A DNA stretch of 64,000 bases from Bacteroidales bacterium. Its GTDB lineage: Bacteria; Bacteroidota; Bacteroidia; Bacteroidales; VadinHA17. The stretch lies in NCBI GenBank assembly GCA_016715075.1, contig JADKBK010000019.1, positions 73,937 to 137,936 of the forward strand, read 5' to 3'. Shown here piece by piece: positions 44,457-53,410 of this stretch (the stretch's first letter is position 1; each line of letters begins with the position of its first letter). The notes beneath the pieces are model-generated. The model did not search any database and was not told the DNA's origin. It saw only the letters and a program-made list of their open reading frames with translations. A program made the translations under genes and the position numbers.

Positions 44457-45862
44457 ATGAACAGACTTCTTATCACCTCACTGGTACTTTCCTTCATTCT
44501 TGCAAGCTGTACCAGCCCCTCTTCTCAAAAAAGCACACTCACACAGGAACAGATACTGGCAAAAGCGAGCCGGACGGAGAAAAACGGCTGGATAAAGATC
44601 CATCTTGAAGGCACTCCTGATGTTATTGGTTTCCAGCATGGCTATCTTCTTGCCGAAGAGATAATAGATCTTCGTGGTGCTATGGAGGTAAGGAATCTGC
44701 ACTTTACAGGACGTGACAGGGACTTCTACAGGAATGAATCATACAGAATTTTATGGCATAACATTCCTGTTGAGTATCAGGTTGAGCTAAATGGTATTGT
44801 TGCAGGAGTAAATGCCCGACTTGGTGAGGGCAAAATTGACATTAAAGATATTGTTGCAATAAATTCATTACTTGAAATACCTGATTATTATGTTCCCTGG
44901 CTGGAAAACCAGGAAAAGCCAACTCCTGCTGAACATTGCAGCGCCATTGCAGCAACAGGCTCCTGGACCACCGATGGTAAAATTGTAATGGCTCATAATA
45001 ACTGGAGTGAATACCTGATAGGAGAGAGGTGGAATATTCTTTTGGATATTGTCCCGGAAAAGGGCAACAGGATATTTATGGATGCCCTTCCCGGATTTAT
45101 CCATAGCGGGGATGATTTCAATATTAACAGCGCCGGACTTATTGTTACGGAAACCACGATCTCAGGCTTTAAGGGATTCGACACTACAGGGGTTGCTGAA
45201 TTCGTCAGAGCACGTAAAGCTGTTCAATACGGATCATCGATAGATGAATGGGTGGCAATAATGGTGGACAGGAACAATGGAGGCTATGCAAATGCCTGGC
45301 TGCTTGGAGATAACAAAACTGGTGAGATAGCACGCCTGGAGCTTGGTCTGAAAAATCATTTCCTTGAACGGACAACAGATGGTGTTTTTACGGGGGCTAA
45401 TTTCCCTGTTAATGAGAAGATCCTTAAGGAAGAGACCACCTTTGATGCTACCTCCCCGGAAAAATCAGCAAATATGCGCCGGTTGAGATGGGATGTTCTA
45501 ATGAAAGAATATAAGGGGAAAATAGATATTGAAGCCGCTAAATCTTTTATGGGCGATCATTACGATATGAACCGTAACAGGAAAAGGCTGGCCGTTTTTC
45601 ATTATGCGGCCATCTGGACGAGGATGAAAAGGGAGTATCGGAAGTTAGCTGGGATGGTGCATATTTTGCCGCAGGCGCTGTTCAGGCTAAGGCAACTGAT
45701 GGTAAGCTGGCTGCCAGGATGCAGCTGTGGGCAATCATGGGTCACCCATGTGGCCGGCCATTTATTGCCAAAAGCTTCCTCGACGCTCATCCTGAGTATA
45801 ATATCCAGAAAGATTATCTCAGGGATATGCCCGGACAGGTTTGGACTTTGTTTGAAGAGTAA
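44457..45862 (+). CDS. C45-type (phospholipase B-like) lipoprotein hydrolase, frameshifted
   Basis: A secreted lipoprotein (lipobox FILASCTS, Cys18) of the Ntn-hydrolase group of C45/acyl-CoA:6-APA acyltransferase-like and phospholipase B-like proteins. It has GFQHGYLLAEEI near residue 57 and EHCSAIAATGSWTTDGKIVM near 160, where the Cys is the likely autoproteolytic nucleophile, then AHNNWSEY and SAGLIVTETTISGF. At about 45575-45590 the frame slips (AGGAAAAGG): the other frame reads AGRFSLCGHLDEDEKGV, then WAIMGHPCGRPFIAKSFLDA and ends VWTLFEE at 45862. The uncorrected frame ends at 45917 with an unrelated tail. The substrate is an amide or ester, not known. Confidence 0.75.
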
Positions 45863-45906
45863 CCGGGAACATATTCTCTTCGGCAATAATCAAATCCCCT
45901 GCAGAG

Positions 45907-46359
45907 CTACTTCCTGAGGCACCTGACTGATTCACCGCGTTGCTTTGGATTGCTGCCCCTGGTTAAACTGCCGCTTCGTGCAAGGTAATGGTCGACTGCT
46001 TCAAGAGTCTTGCTCTCTTCAGGACCCCACCAGGTACCGATACTCCCAAGGTTGAGAAAGCTTCCGTTCTCAACACGATAGCCTGAGGGGAAACCTCCAA
46101 AGCCGCTTTCATTGGTTCCGTTATAACCATCAGTCCATCCGGCGGTGGTTTTCATCTTTGTTCCTGCCGCTGCCTGTCCTCCAAGAAAATGCACCAGTTC
46201 GGCCCAGTCGGCATCATTGGCAAGCGACCAGCCTTCAGGAGCTAACTCTCTCGGATCGTTTACAGCATACCAGTTGTATAGTTTGCCATATTTTGGACCA
46301 TTTGACGGATCATTATTGTAGTAGCTCCAGGCAGGTTTTCCTGCTGCTCCTGCTGCCAC
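45907..46359 (-). CDS. FISUMP-domain lipoprotein, C-terminal part
   Basis: The frame encodes a Fibrobacter succinogenes major paralogous (FISUMP) domain: YGKLYNWYAVNDPRELAPEG, then DADWAELVHFLGG, ESGFGGFPSGYR and the closing GESVRCLRK. Homology continues upstream of this GTG start in the same frame (VTIGKQNWSKANLNVSTFRN, about 46360-46470), so the listed start is not real; the gene begins at 46724 in another frame. FISUMP domains occur in exported proteins of unknown function. Confidence 0.75.
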   Translation of the reverse strand: MAAGAAGKPAWSYYNNDPSNGPKYGKLYNWYAVNDPRELAPEGWSLANDADWAELVHFLGGQAAAGTKMKTTAGWTDGYNGTNESGFGGFPSGYRVENGSFLNLGSIGTWWGPEESKTLEAVDHYLARSGSLTRGSNPKQRGESVRCLRK

Positions 46360-46412
46360 CCATTCCTGGTTGGTTCTTGCCTCAGGTATTGAGTCACCAT
46401 TCCTGAAGGTGC

Positions 46413-46724
46413 TTACATTAAGATTTGCCTTTGACCAGTTCTGTTTGCCGATTGTGACAATTGTTGGATCAATGACCTTTTTAACAGGTTCAGCTTTGGG
46501 ACTCTTCTGACTGGTTTTGGTTTTGTCTGGACCGACTTTGGTTTTGTCTGGGTTGATTTGGCCTTTGTAGTAGTAGATTTTGAAGTAGTCTGTGCTGACT
46601 TCGTTTGCGTCTGTGAAGATTTAGAAGTTGTCTGGACAGATTTAGTCTGGCCGGACATATTTCCAAAAGAAAATATCAGGATAATTATACAAACTGCTCT
46701 GATGATCGTTTTAGCTTTTTCCAT
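46413..46724 (-). CDS. FISUMP lipoprotein, N-terminal part (signal peptide and Thr/Lys repeats)
   Basis: ATG 46724 encodes a signal peptide (IIRAVCIIILIFSFGNMSG) followed by a low-complexity linker of TKSVQTTSKS/TKPKSVQTKPK units. Near 46515, in the ACAAAACCAAAACC repeat, the frame shifts; continuing in the other frame (SQKSPKAEPVKKVIDPTIVT) leads directly into the FISUMP domain of the preceding entry. One lost base in the repeat would give a single protein of about 272 residues. Confidence 0.65.
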   Translation of the reverse strand: MEKAKTIIRAVCIIILIFSFGNMSGQTKSVQTTSKSSQTQTKSAQTTSKSTTTKAKSTQTKPKSVQTKPKPVRRVPKLNLLKRSLIQQLSQSANRTGQRQILM

Positions 46725-47023
46725 ATCTCTTTTCTAAAAATTATAGATAAACCTTAAGTAATATTCATATACCGTCAGCCTTTAAGAAACTCCCTTAGTG
46801 TCCTTTGTGAATCCTTTATGACCTTCGTGTTTAAAAGATTTATATTAAACCTCCCGTCAGGCAGGCACGAAGGGCTATGACGATTTCACTCAGGACTCAA
46901 AATCAGGTGTATTTGCTGAGAATCAGTATTAAAACGTTTCCGGGAAGGATTTATTATAATTATTAAGATAAGAACCCCCTGGTACCGGTTAAAGTTGATA
47001 GTATAATGCTATGGCTGGAATAA
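46725..47023. other. Intergenic region with CACAAAG-type remnants
   Basis: About 300 bases holding CTTTGTGAATCCTTTATGAC-type short-period remnants (46796-46835) like those at 11212, and GGCAGGCACGAAG. No gene. Confidence 0.4.
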
Positions 47024-48097
47024 TTAGTTATAAAACCAATCTTCAGGGAGGCTCTTAATCTTAAGCGAGAGGCCATCCTTATAATTAAAATATGTGACCA
47101 GGGCACGGTTGCTAATCCAGGTGACAGCAGGATATGCCCATGCATCTTCTGGATTGTCTTCTATATTCCTGATATTGACCCATGTTTCCCCTTCATCTTT
47201 TGAAATTGCAGCAGTCAGTGGATTGCGTTTTTCTGCTCCGGGGTTGTTGTTCCAGATAGCCAGAATATCTCCAGTTCCCGGGACCCTGCTTAATGAAACA
47301 GGTGCGGCTGTTCCCACCAATAGACTTGCTTCCGGCTCACTCCATGTTTCACCACCGTCAGCCGAAATACATTTATACTGTCCCCCCAGACCTGTTCGGA
47401 TCAGCATCAGCACCCTGCCGTCTTTAAGCTCAATGCAGGCATTCTCCCAGCAGGCGCCATTGGCAGGCTTAACCCTCTGACTGTCGCGCCATGTAATGCC
47501 ATCATCATCAGACAGAACACAATAACAATAATCTCCTTCCCATGCTTCAAGTACAATGCGGCCCGAACGAAGCCTTATTGACCGTCCATTTGTGAGGCCG
47601 GTGTACTTCCCATCAGGACTCAGCTGTTTGGGTTTCAGCCAGGTCTTACCTTCATCGGAAGAGGTGCGCATGATTATGCGGCAGTCGACAGATTCTGAAT
47701 TCTTCTGGCAATGGAATAAAGCTATATCCCCGTTCTTCAGTCTCAGAAAATTGACTTCCATGACATTGCATCCTCCGTCATTCTCAACAAGGGTATATTT
47801 CTCGCCCCAGGTACGGCCTCCGTCTGTAGAAATTTTTCCTGATATACGTGCCGGGCCATGATCAGCCCCGTTGCCAGCATAGAACTCTGTCCAGCCAAGG
47901 AGCAGGGAGCCGTCCTTCAATGGTATTATTGCAGCTTCACTGTTGCGGGGATTCTGAGGCCCCACAGGTGCAACAAAAAATTCAAAGGCTCCCTCCGGTT
48001 TAATAAGTGTGCTGTCTTTGATGTTACCCGATCTGTTCCGGCAGCCTGTACTTATCACTAATGATGACAGGAAGCAAATTGCAATAATTTTACGCAT
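47024..48097 (-). CDS. Sialidase-fold (BNR repeat) exo-glycosidase, lipoprotein
   Basis: A 357-residue secreted lipoprotein (lipobox VISTGCRN, Cys19) with a six-bladed beta-propeller. Five Asp-box/BNR motifs are clear: STDGGRTWGE, SSDEGKTWLK, SDDDGITWRD, SADGGETWSE and SKDEGETWVN. An Arg-containing N-terminal strand (NPRNSEAAIIPLKDG) and IRLRSGRIVLEAWEGD with an acidic residue fit the sialidase-like active site, but the complete Arg triad of true sialidases is not certain. A role in releasing sialic acid or a related sugar is likely. It is divergent from the GH30 gene. Confidence 0.82.
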   Translation of the reverse strand: MRKIIAICFLSSLVISTGCRNRSGNIKDSTLIKPEGAFEFFVAPVGPQNPRNSEAAIIPLKDGSLLLGWTEFYAGNGADHGPARISGKISTDGGRTWGEKYTLVENDGGCNVMEVNFLRLKNGDIALFHCQKNSESVDCRIIMRTSSDEGKTWLKPKQLSPDGKYTGLTNGRSIRLRSGRIVLEAWEGDYCYCVLSDDDGITWRDSQRVKPANGACWENACIELKDGRVLMLIRTGLGGQYKCISADGGETWSEPEASLLVGTAAPVSLSRVPGTGDILAIWNNNPGAEKRNPLTAAISKDEGETWVNIRNIEDNPEDAWAYPAVTWISNRALVTYFNYKDGLSLKIKSLPEDWFYN

Positions 48098-48209
48098 AAT
48101 TCTTAATTGCTGAAGGATTGATATAAAATTAATTAATTTTCAGATAATCAAATAGTAAATTTAAATTTAATTGAATTCCGCTAATGATACATTAAAACAG
48201 GCACAGAAT

Positions 48210-49388
48210 ATGAATAAAAATACAGAAAACTCAATGTATATCCCGCTGATAGGGGTTCATTCGCGAAAGTGCAATGAGACTGAATTGAATGGTTTCCCGG
48301 GTTCATTATTTTGGATCAAAGCACTGTCTATGATAATGATCTGCGTTTTAACAGGGTTAATTCCTGATAAATCTTTGGGGCAAATAACTGCTTCGATGGA
48401 TCTTTCTGCAGTTTTAACCAATATGCCGGGCTCAGCTACAGGAGCGCCGGTTTATAGTATAACACTCTCTGAGAGTGTGAATCAGCCTGTAACCGGCTGG
48501 GGCTGTTTCCCGGGATTTGTTGACTGGGGAGCGGGAATAGGATTTGACAAGCAATTGCAGAAAGCTATCTATGGAGATCTGGGCATGACAGTTGGAAGGG
48601 TTAAGATTTATCCTGATTACTGCAACAGGGATGGTTCGCTTAACACCTCTGAAATTGATAACAATCTGGCAAAGCAAATAGAGACCATGCGCAGTTACGG
48701 CATAACGAAATGGATTATAACAACATGGTCACCCCCGGCATTCATGAAAACTTTCAATGACACTATTGGTAACGTAAAAGGGAAGCCCAATCATCTTAAG
48801 CCGGAGTTCGAGGATGCTTTTGTAAAGTTTTATGCACAGGTGCTCGTCTATCTACGGGATGTTAAAAAAATGGGAACACCGGTTTATGCCACGGTACAGA
48901 ACGAACCTGATTATGCTGCCCCATGGGACGGCTGTCCCTACGAACCTGAACAGTGGCGAAGGGTGACGAAAAAGCTCCGCAAGGCGCTTGATGAACAGAA
49001 GCTCACAATGGTGAAGATGCATGGTCCAGATCATAATCATTATACTATAGGTAAGTATCTTGGAAGCGATCTTTCTGAATTAAGATCTGATCCTGAACTC
49101 CTGAGAGCACTTGACGGAATAGCATTTCATTCATATGACGAGGGAACACAATCGGGCGGAAAGGCAGCAGTTGAAGCACGTGAGCTTATATTAAAATTCA
49201 AGAATGAATTTAAAAAAGGCAATGAGATCTGGCAAACTGAAAATTGTACTGTCAGGCCGGAGGATCTTACAGTTTCAGCAATACGCCAGCTTAGATCCAT
49301 GATGAGGGATATCGGTTATCTTGAGGCGAACTGTTATATCTATTGGCTTGGCGCAAGTAATAGGAAAGCTATTCGGGCGAGGAGCTAA
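48210..49388 (+). CDS. Glycoside hydrolase family 30 protein, main part (frameshifted)
   Basis: A secreted clan A glycosidase. The frame opens at TTG 48171; ATG 48210 is the first ATG, and a hydrophobic segment with MIMICVLTGLIPDKSLGQ (about residues 48-65) is the likely export signal. The TIM barrel shows WGCFPGFVDWGAGIGFD, GRVKIYPDYCN, TTWSPPAFMK, ATVQNEPDYAAPWDGCPY (acid/base Glu in NEP) and IWQTENCTVRPED (nucleophile Glu). At about 49370 one G is missing (AGGAAAGCT), so the frame ends early; the rest of the beta-sandwich domain is in the next entry. GH30 members act on glucosyl-, xylan- or fucosyl-linkages; the specificity is unknown. Confidence 0.85.
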   Translation: MNKNTENSMYIPLIGVHSRKCNETELNGFPGSLFWIKALSMIMICVLTGLIPDKSLGQITASMDLSAVLTNMPGSATGAPVYSITLSESVNQPVTGWGCFPGFVDWGAGIGFDKQLQKAIYGDLGMTVGRVKIYPDYCNRDGSLNTSEIDNNLAKQIETMRSYGITKWIITTWSPPAFMKTFNDTIGNVKGKPNHLKPEFEDAFVKFYAQVLVYLRDVKKMGTPVYATVQNEPDYAAPWDGCPYEPEQWRRVTKKLRKALDEQKLTMVKMHGPDHNHYTIGKYLGSDLSELRSDPELLRALDGIAFHSYDEGTQSGGKAAVEARELILKFKNEFKKGNEIWQTENCTVRPEDLTVSAIRQLRSMMRDIGYLEANCYIYWLGASNRKAIRARS

Positions 49389-49759
49389 TCTTTAATGGTA
49401 CAAAGACAAAACTGTATTATATTTTTCAGAAGCTCTGGAAAACTGTTATCCCCGGAGCCTTTTCGGTTAAGAATTTTACCGGAAATGAGAATCCGGATCT
49501 TTCATCATTTGGTCCCGATCCGATGGATATGCTGGCATTCGTCAGTAGCAAAAAAACTGTAGTCCTTCTCACTAACCCGACTTCAACAGGGCGAAACCTG
49601 ACAATAAAAAGACTCTCCGGGACATCGGCAGATCTGTTCAGGACTTCCTCTGCTGAAGACATGGCCCCTGTTGGATCTCAGAAAATTGTCGGCGGAGAGT
49701 CGACTGTTTTTCTGCCGGCTAACTCTGTATTGATAGTTGAGAGTGATGGAGGGAGGTAG
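49373..49759 (+). pseudogene. GH30 protein, C-terminal beta-sandwich domain in shifted frame
   Basis: Reading after a restored base (SNRKGYSGEELIFNGTKTKL) gives the C-terminal all-beta domain of GH30 enzymes: VKNFTGNENPDLSSFGPDPM, then AFVSSKKTVVLLTNPTSTGR and ESTVFLPANSVLIVESDGGR with the stop at 49757-49759. It belongs to the gene starting at 48210, which would then encode about 516 residues. Confidence 0.8.
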
Positions 49760-49927
49760 TTAAGAATCGGAAAGCTAACCAATGCATTATGTATTAACTT
49801 ATTAGAATTAAAGGCGGTTTTTATTATTTCCGCGAACAATTCTCTGTATCCCATTAAACCTGATTTTTGTATATTTACCATTAAACAGGAGTTCCTCTTT
49901 TTCTAATAACCTTAACTATAATAACAG

Positions 49928-50488
49928 ATGACTAAAGACAAAAATCAACTCTGGAAGGATTTCATATTTTATTTTAAATCCAATATCGAAAAAGCAAAGT
50001 ATCATGAATTGGAAGCTTTAAAAAGTTATAGAGAAAGAAAATATTTCTTTAAAGATTTTTTTATTAAGGTGGCGGACGACCTTGAATTATCATTTGATGA
50101 TAGTCAGGAATTTTTAAGAGTTGATTATACTCTCTTTAAAAAAGGGAATGCTCATAACTGGGAAGTGCCGCAAATCTTTATTGAATCTGAAAACAGCTGG
50201 GAATCATCTTATGAGGAGGCTATAAAGCTATGCAGTTTAAATGCGCCATTGAAAGTCCTAATTCTGTATGGATTGAATGATGAATTACAAAGAGAGCTTG
50301 ATGGAAATGAGACTCATTGGGATTACATTTTCAAAGATTTTATCACAGAGAGCAGACTTATTGGATTATTTGCCCTCATTATCTATACAAGAGACTCCAG
50401 CGACAGGCTGGTTTTTCACTACATGCTATATGGAGAAGATGGTAGAACAATCGAAAAGGGTAAGCTCAGTTTCGCACAGATCTCCTGA
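49928..50488 (+). CDS. Hypothetical protein, possible PD-(D/E)XK-like fold
   Basis: A 186-residue soluble protein without a recognised family. It begins with charged helices, followed by FLRVDYTLFKKGN (Asp66) and VPQIFIESENSWESS (Glu86, Glu88) and then LKVLILYG. The spacing Asp-x19-Glu-x-Glu-Asn followed by a hydrophobic strand resembles restriction-endonuclease-like proteins whose core reads hExEN...hKVhI, but a catalytic Lys is not obvious. This is inference only. It heads an AT-rich accessory cluster upstream of a WYL regulator. Confidence 0.5.
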   Translation: MTKDKNQLWKDFIFYFKSNIEKAKYHELEALKSYRERKYFFKDFFIKVADDLELSFDDSQEFLRVDYTLFKKGNAHNWEVPQIFIESENSWESSYEEAIKLCSLNAPLKVLILYGLNDELQRELDGNETHWDYIFKDFITESRLIGLFALIIYTRDSSDRLVFHYMLYGEDGRTIEKGKLSFAQIS

Positions 50489-50661
50489 GAGTCTGATGAT
50501 AAACGTGCATGTTATTTTCGACAGCTAATTCAAAATATGGATGTGAATATTCGGGTATTAATCTCTTACTCCTTGCCTGAATAGATTAAGTACGACTTAT
50601 CCTGACGTTCCACTCGCTTATTTTTGATCCTAATTTTAAAATAAACTAGTAAGTGGTAAGA

Positions 50662-51003
50662 ATGGAGTTTAATACGGCTTATTTGAAATATTTCGATGAT
50701 AAGGGTCTGAAAAATGTTTTTCAGTTGATTGAACAAACGTGCAACAGTGAAACGTTAAGATGGATCGGTCGGGCAAAGCAAGAGTTGAACAGGTATGCAA
50801 GCTATCTGTGCCTGATAACCAGATTTGAAAAAGAAACCATAGACAAGAATATTGTCCGGGCTGTTTATGAAAGTATTGCCAGTTGTTCGACGAGCATAGT
50901 ATTTTCACTCTACAATATTTTTGCGATCCTGACAAAAACAGAAAAACATTTTTTGATAATCATATTGAGGAATATTTTCGGGTGTAATGAAGCTGAATCA
51001 TGA
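50662..51003 (+). CDS. Hypothetical protein, C-terminus probably frameshifted
   Basis: A 113-residue frame from ATG 50662 (GTG 50653 is possible): helical, with FQLIEQTCNSETLRWIGRAK and YESIASCSTSIVFSLYNIFA. No family is recognised. Near 50950 a T6 run probably lost one T: with one T added the end reads HFFDNHIEEYFRV with stop TAA at 50985-50987, which overlaps the next ATG as TAATG, a typical coupled arrangement. As read, the frame ends with an unrelated tail at 51003. Confidence 0.5.
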   Translation: MEFNTAYLKYFDDKGLKNVFQLIEQTCNSETLRWIGRAKQELNRYASYLCLITRFEKETIDKNIVRAVYESIASCSTSIVFSLYNIFAILTKTEKHFLIIILRNIFGCNEAES

Positions 51004-51388
51004 AGATTCCTACTGTCTTCAATTTCGATGGCATGAGCCAGTAGAACAGATAAATTCTCTAACATTTGACAATGATAAAGAAGCTATAGTTTGTCATTCA
51101 GGTAATTGTCTGTTTTTTAAGATAAAAAATTCTATCAGCCATAGTTCTCTGCAGTCCACCAATATTACAGATTCGGATGATATTATATTTTCAAAGGATT
51201 TTTTTTCTATAAACCTGCTTAATATTCTTGCCGTGACAGATTTACTTGCTGCTCTTCTATCAGACAAAAAATTGAATAAGAATGTGAGGTTTTTGTTAGC
51301 AGCACCTGATTGTAATTCCTATCTGCAGATTGATAATATAGCTTTATTAAAGTCGGTCCTTGCTGAGTCTATAATTGCGAATCTCTGA
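50987..51388 (+). CDS. Hypothetical protein in the accessory cluster
   Basis: A 133-residue protein with a beta-rich first half (EAIVCHSGNCLFFKIKN) and a hydrophobic helical second half (INLLNILAVTDLLAALLSD), ending LKSVLAESIIANL. No family or motif is recognised. It overlaps the preceding gene and lies 31 bases before a regulatory palindrome, suggesting a two-gene unit of unknown function. Confidence 0.5.
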   Translation: MKLNHEDSYCLQFRWHEPVEQINSLTFDNDKEAIVCHSGNCLFFKIKNSISHSSLQSTNITDSDDIIFSKDFFSINLLNILAVTDLLAALLSDKKLNKNVRFLLAAPDCNSYLQIDNIALLKSVLAESIIANL

Positions 51389-51418
51389 TTTTTGCAGGTT
51401 TTTGATTTAAATCTCATA

Positions 51419-51456
51419 ACTACGACACATAATGTCGTAGTCTGGTTTTATATTTG
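51419..51456 (+). promoter_or_regulatory. Operator palindrome and promoter of the WYL gene
   Basis: ACTACGACA-N5-TGTCGTAGT at 51419-51441 is a perfect 9-base inverted repeat. It ends 7 bases before TATATTTG at 51449-51456 (TAnnTTTG), so it covers the -33 region. The WYL gene starts 17 bases after the -7 box. This layout indicates autorepression by the WYL protein. Confidence 0.7.
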
Positions 51457-51473
51457 CAGATAAAATCCCCGTC

Positions 51474-52370
51474 ATGTCAAGAAGAGAGACATTATCACGT
51501 TACAATATTATTATAAAGAAGTTAAGGAGATCGCCTGCTGCATACAGGGAGATTTCCGAGGCTCTCCGGAAGGAATCAGAATTGCAGGATTATTATTTTG
51601 CAGTATCACAGCGAACTTTTCAGAGGGACCTGATAGAGATCCGTTCCATATATGATATTGACATTAAATATGATTTCTCACGCAAAGTATATTTTGTGGA
51701 ATCTGATCAGCAATCTGAAGCAAATCAGAAAATAATGGAAGCATTTGATACATTTAGTGCACTGAATCTTACCGACAGGCTTTCAGATTTTATCTATTTT
51801 GAAAAAAGAAGGCCATTAGGAACGGAAAATCTTTATGGGTTAATTCAGGCAATTAAAAACAGACTAACAATATCATTCCGATACCATAAATTTCAGGATG
51901 ATAGTATAACCGGCAGAAATGCAGAGCCATATGCACTGAAAGAGTTCAAAAACAGGTGGTATCTTCTGGCAAATGATCTTGAAGATGATATGATTAAGAT
52001 CTTTTCACTTGACCGGATAACTGAGCTTAATATGGAAAAGAAGAAGTTTCAGCTGCCTGAATGGTTTAACCTCAACGATTATTTTAAATCATGTTTTGGA
52101 ATAATCAGGCCATATGATGAGCGGGTGCAGGAGGTAGTATTATCCTTTGATCCTTTACAGGGAAAGTATATTAAATCGTTACCCTTGCATGAGTCACAGG
52201 AGATACTTCAGGACAACCAGAATGAAATTGTCATCAGACTGAAAATATATCTTACGCATGATTTTTTTATGGAGATCCTGTCATATGGAGATTCTGTCAG
52301 AGTGATCAAGCCAGATCTTCTTATTAATGATCTGAAAGCTTCCCTCCAAAACACTCTCAATCTGTATTGA
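51474..52370 (+). CDS. WYL domain transcriptional regulator
   Basis: A 298-residue regulator: N-terminal helix-turn-helix (RYNIIIKKLRRSPAAYREIS, then SQRTFQRDLIEIRSIYDIDI), and a WYL domain (LIQAIKNRLTISFRYHKF, YALKEFKNRWYLLANDLEDD, the ligand-binding part, near residue 150-180), followed by a WCX-like C-terminal region. WYL regulators bind nucleic-acid ligands and often control phage-defence genes (BrxR and CapW are known cases). The gene has its own palindromic operator, and its stop codon is immediately followed by the ATG of the next gene. Confidence 0.88.
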   Translation: MSRRETLSRYNIIIKKLRRSPAAYREISEALRKESELQDYYFAVSQRTFQRDLIEIRSIYDIDIKYDFSRKVYFVESDQQSEANQKIMEAFDTFSALNLTDRLSDFIYFEKRRPLGTENLYGLIQAIKNRLTISFRYHKFQDDSITGRNAEPYALKEFKNRWYLLANDLEDDMIKIFSLDRITELNMEKKKFQLPEWFNLNDYFKSCFGIIRPYDERVQEVVLSFDPLQGKYIKSLPLHESQEILQDNQNEIVIRLKIYLTHDFFMEILSYGDSVRVIKPDLLINDLKASLQNTLNLY

Positions 52371-52757
52371 ATGGAGTCTGTTGAGTCAATAGTTTTGAAA
52401 ATGAATCAGATGCTCGAAGCAGAACGCTTTAGCAGGAAGGAGTTTGAGATACTGATAAATATTCTAAAAGAGCGCAATAAAACAGAGCTTAAACACCTTG
52501 ATTTTAAATATTATTCCGAACGCAGACTTAGCCTTTTCAAAAAAGAAAAATTAAGTTGTATAAAAAATCAGGATTTTGAAGCAGCGGCCAGATTTCGGAT
52601 TATGGAAAAAGAGTGTAATAGCTATATCACTCTGAGAACCGAATATAATCTGCAGAAATCAACTTTTTACCATGATCAGGAATATCTATTTTATTTCAAT
52701 CTGGGTACTGCCAGAAATGATAAAAAGGCGAAAGTATATTTTAAAAAACTAATGTAG
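52371..52757 (+). CDS. Hypothetical protein with UVR-like helix hairpin
   Basis: A 128-residue charged, helical protein starting directly after the WYL stop (TGA then ATG), so translationally coupled. Residues 55-85, KKEKLSCIKNQDFEAAARFR, resemble a UVR motif (as in UvrB/UvrC, and in McsA/ClpC-type proteins) where pattern NQDFExAARxR is characteristic. The rest has no recognised domain. A role with the WYL regulator is inferred only from position. Confidence 0.5.
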   Translation: MESVESIVLKMNQMLEAERFSRKEFEILINILKERNKTELKHLDFKYYSERRLSLFKKEKLSCIKNQDFEAAARFRIMEKECNSYITLRTEYNLQKSTFYHDQEYLFYFNLGTARNDKKAKVYFKKLM

Positions 52758-52772
52758 AGTGTTTTACTATCT

Positions 52773-53150
52773 TTAGGCTAGGCCAGGCAACAAAAGAAAC
52801 AGATCGCCCCAGGTATTCAAATCCTTATGCCATGGAATGGAAAGTGACGGAGCCATTGATATATCCGATTCTTCAATTCTGAATATTCTTCTGCCGGAAG
52901 CTTTTACCCGCTTTGGTTTCCTGAACTGGTCAGGCGCTTTTTCAGATAATTGATCAGTGGATAACCTTTCTGACTTCATTCTGACCTGAATTTCTGCGCT
53001 TTCTTTATCTCCAAAGTGATTCTGGTATTTTAAATTTGAGAGTTTATCCAGGATGATCTCAAGCTCAGGATGGCTTACCTCGCTTTTAATTGTATCGAGG
53101 AACATGATGATCCTTTCAATAAGATTTGAATCAGTAAAACTTATTGTCAT
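52773..53150 (-). CDS. WYL-family protein fragment, downstream part lacking the WYL domain
   Basis: A 125-residue frame whose first residues (TISFTDSNLIERIIMFLDTI) continue the HTH protein of the next entry: with one C added to the CCCC at about 53160, the two join as DPRYSIMTISFTDSNL, which is the usual linker after the HTH of Bacteroidota WYL proteins. It then diverges into a charged sequence without a WYL domain and ends at 52773. As read it starts at an ATG that overlaps the previous stop (TAATG). Confidence 0.5.
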   Translation of the reverse strand: MTISFTDSNLIERIIMFLDTIKSEVSHPELEIILDKLSNLKYQNHFGDKESAEIQVRMKSERLSTDQLSEKAPDQFRKPKRVKASGRRIFRIEESDISMAPSLSIPWHKDLNTWGDLFLLLPGLA

Positions 53151-53410
53151 TATTGAATAACGGGGTCGGAGTAGAAATACAAACCTTTCTGTTGTTCTAT
53201 TGGTGCATTGTATCCAAGTATATCGCTTCTCATAATGCGTATATCATCCCTGATTGTCCTTTCGGAAATAACTTCATATCTGCCGCGGTATTCCGCGAGA
53301 GCTTCTGAGCATTTCTCCCTGAGCTCCATGATTGTCCATCTCCTTCTTCCTCCGTAGAAGCAGGAATTTATGATTTTGTATCTTATAAGTGCATTCAGAT
53401 TTGCGGGCAT
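53150..53410 (-). CDS. N-terminal HTH part of a second WYL-type regulator
   Basis: An 86-residue frame (MPANLNALIRYKIINSCFYG, RRRWTIMELREKCSEAL, SERTIRDDIRIMRSDILGYN) that closely follows the conserved N-terminus of Bacteroidota WYL regulators. It ends at a TAA that one extra C would remove. Together with the preceding entry it would make a protein of about 212 residues, a truncated or degenerate WYL regulator convergent with the intact one. Confidence 0.7.
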   Translation of the reverse strand: MPANLNALIRYKIINSCFYGGRRRWTIMELREKCSEALAEYRGRYEVISERTIRDDIRIMRSDILGYNAPIEQQKGLYFYSDPVIQ

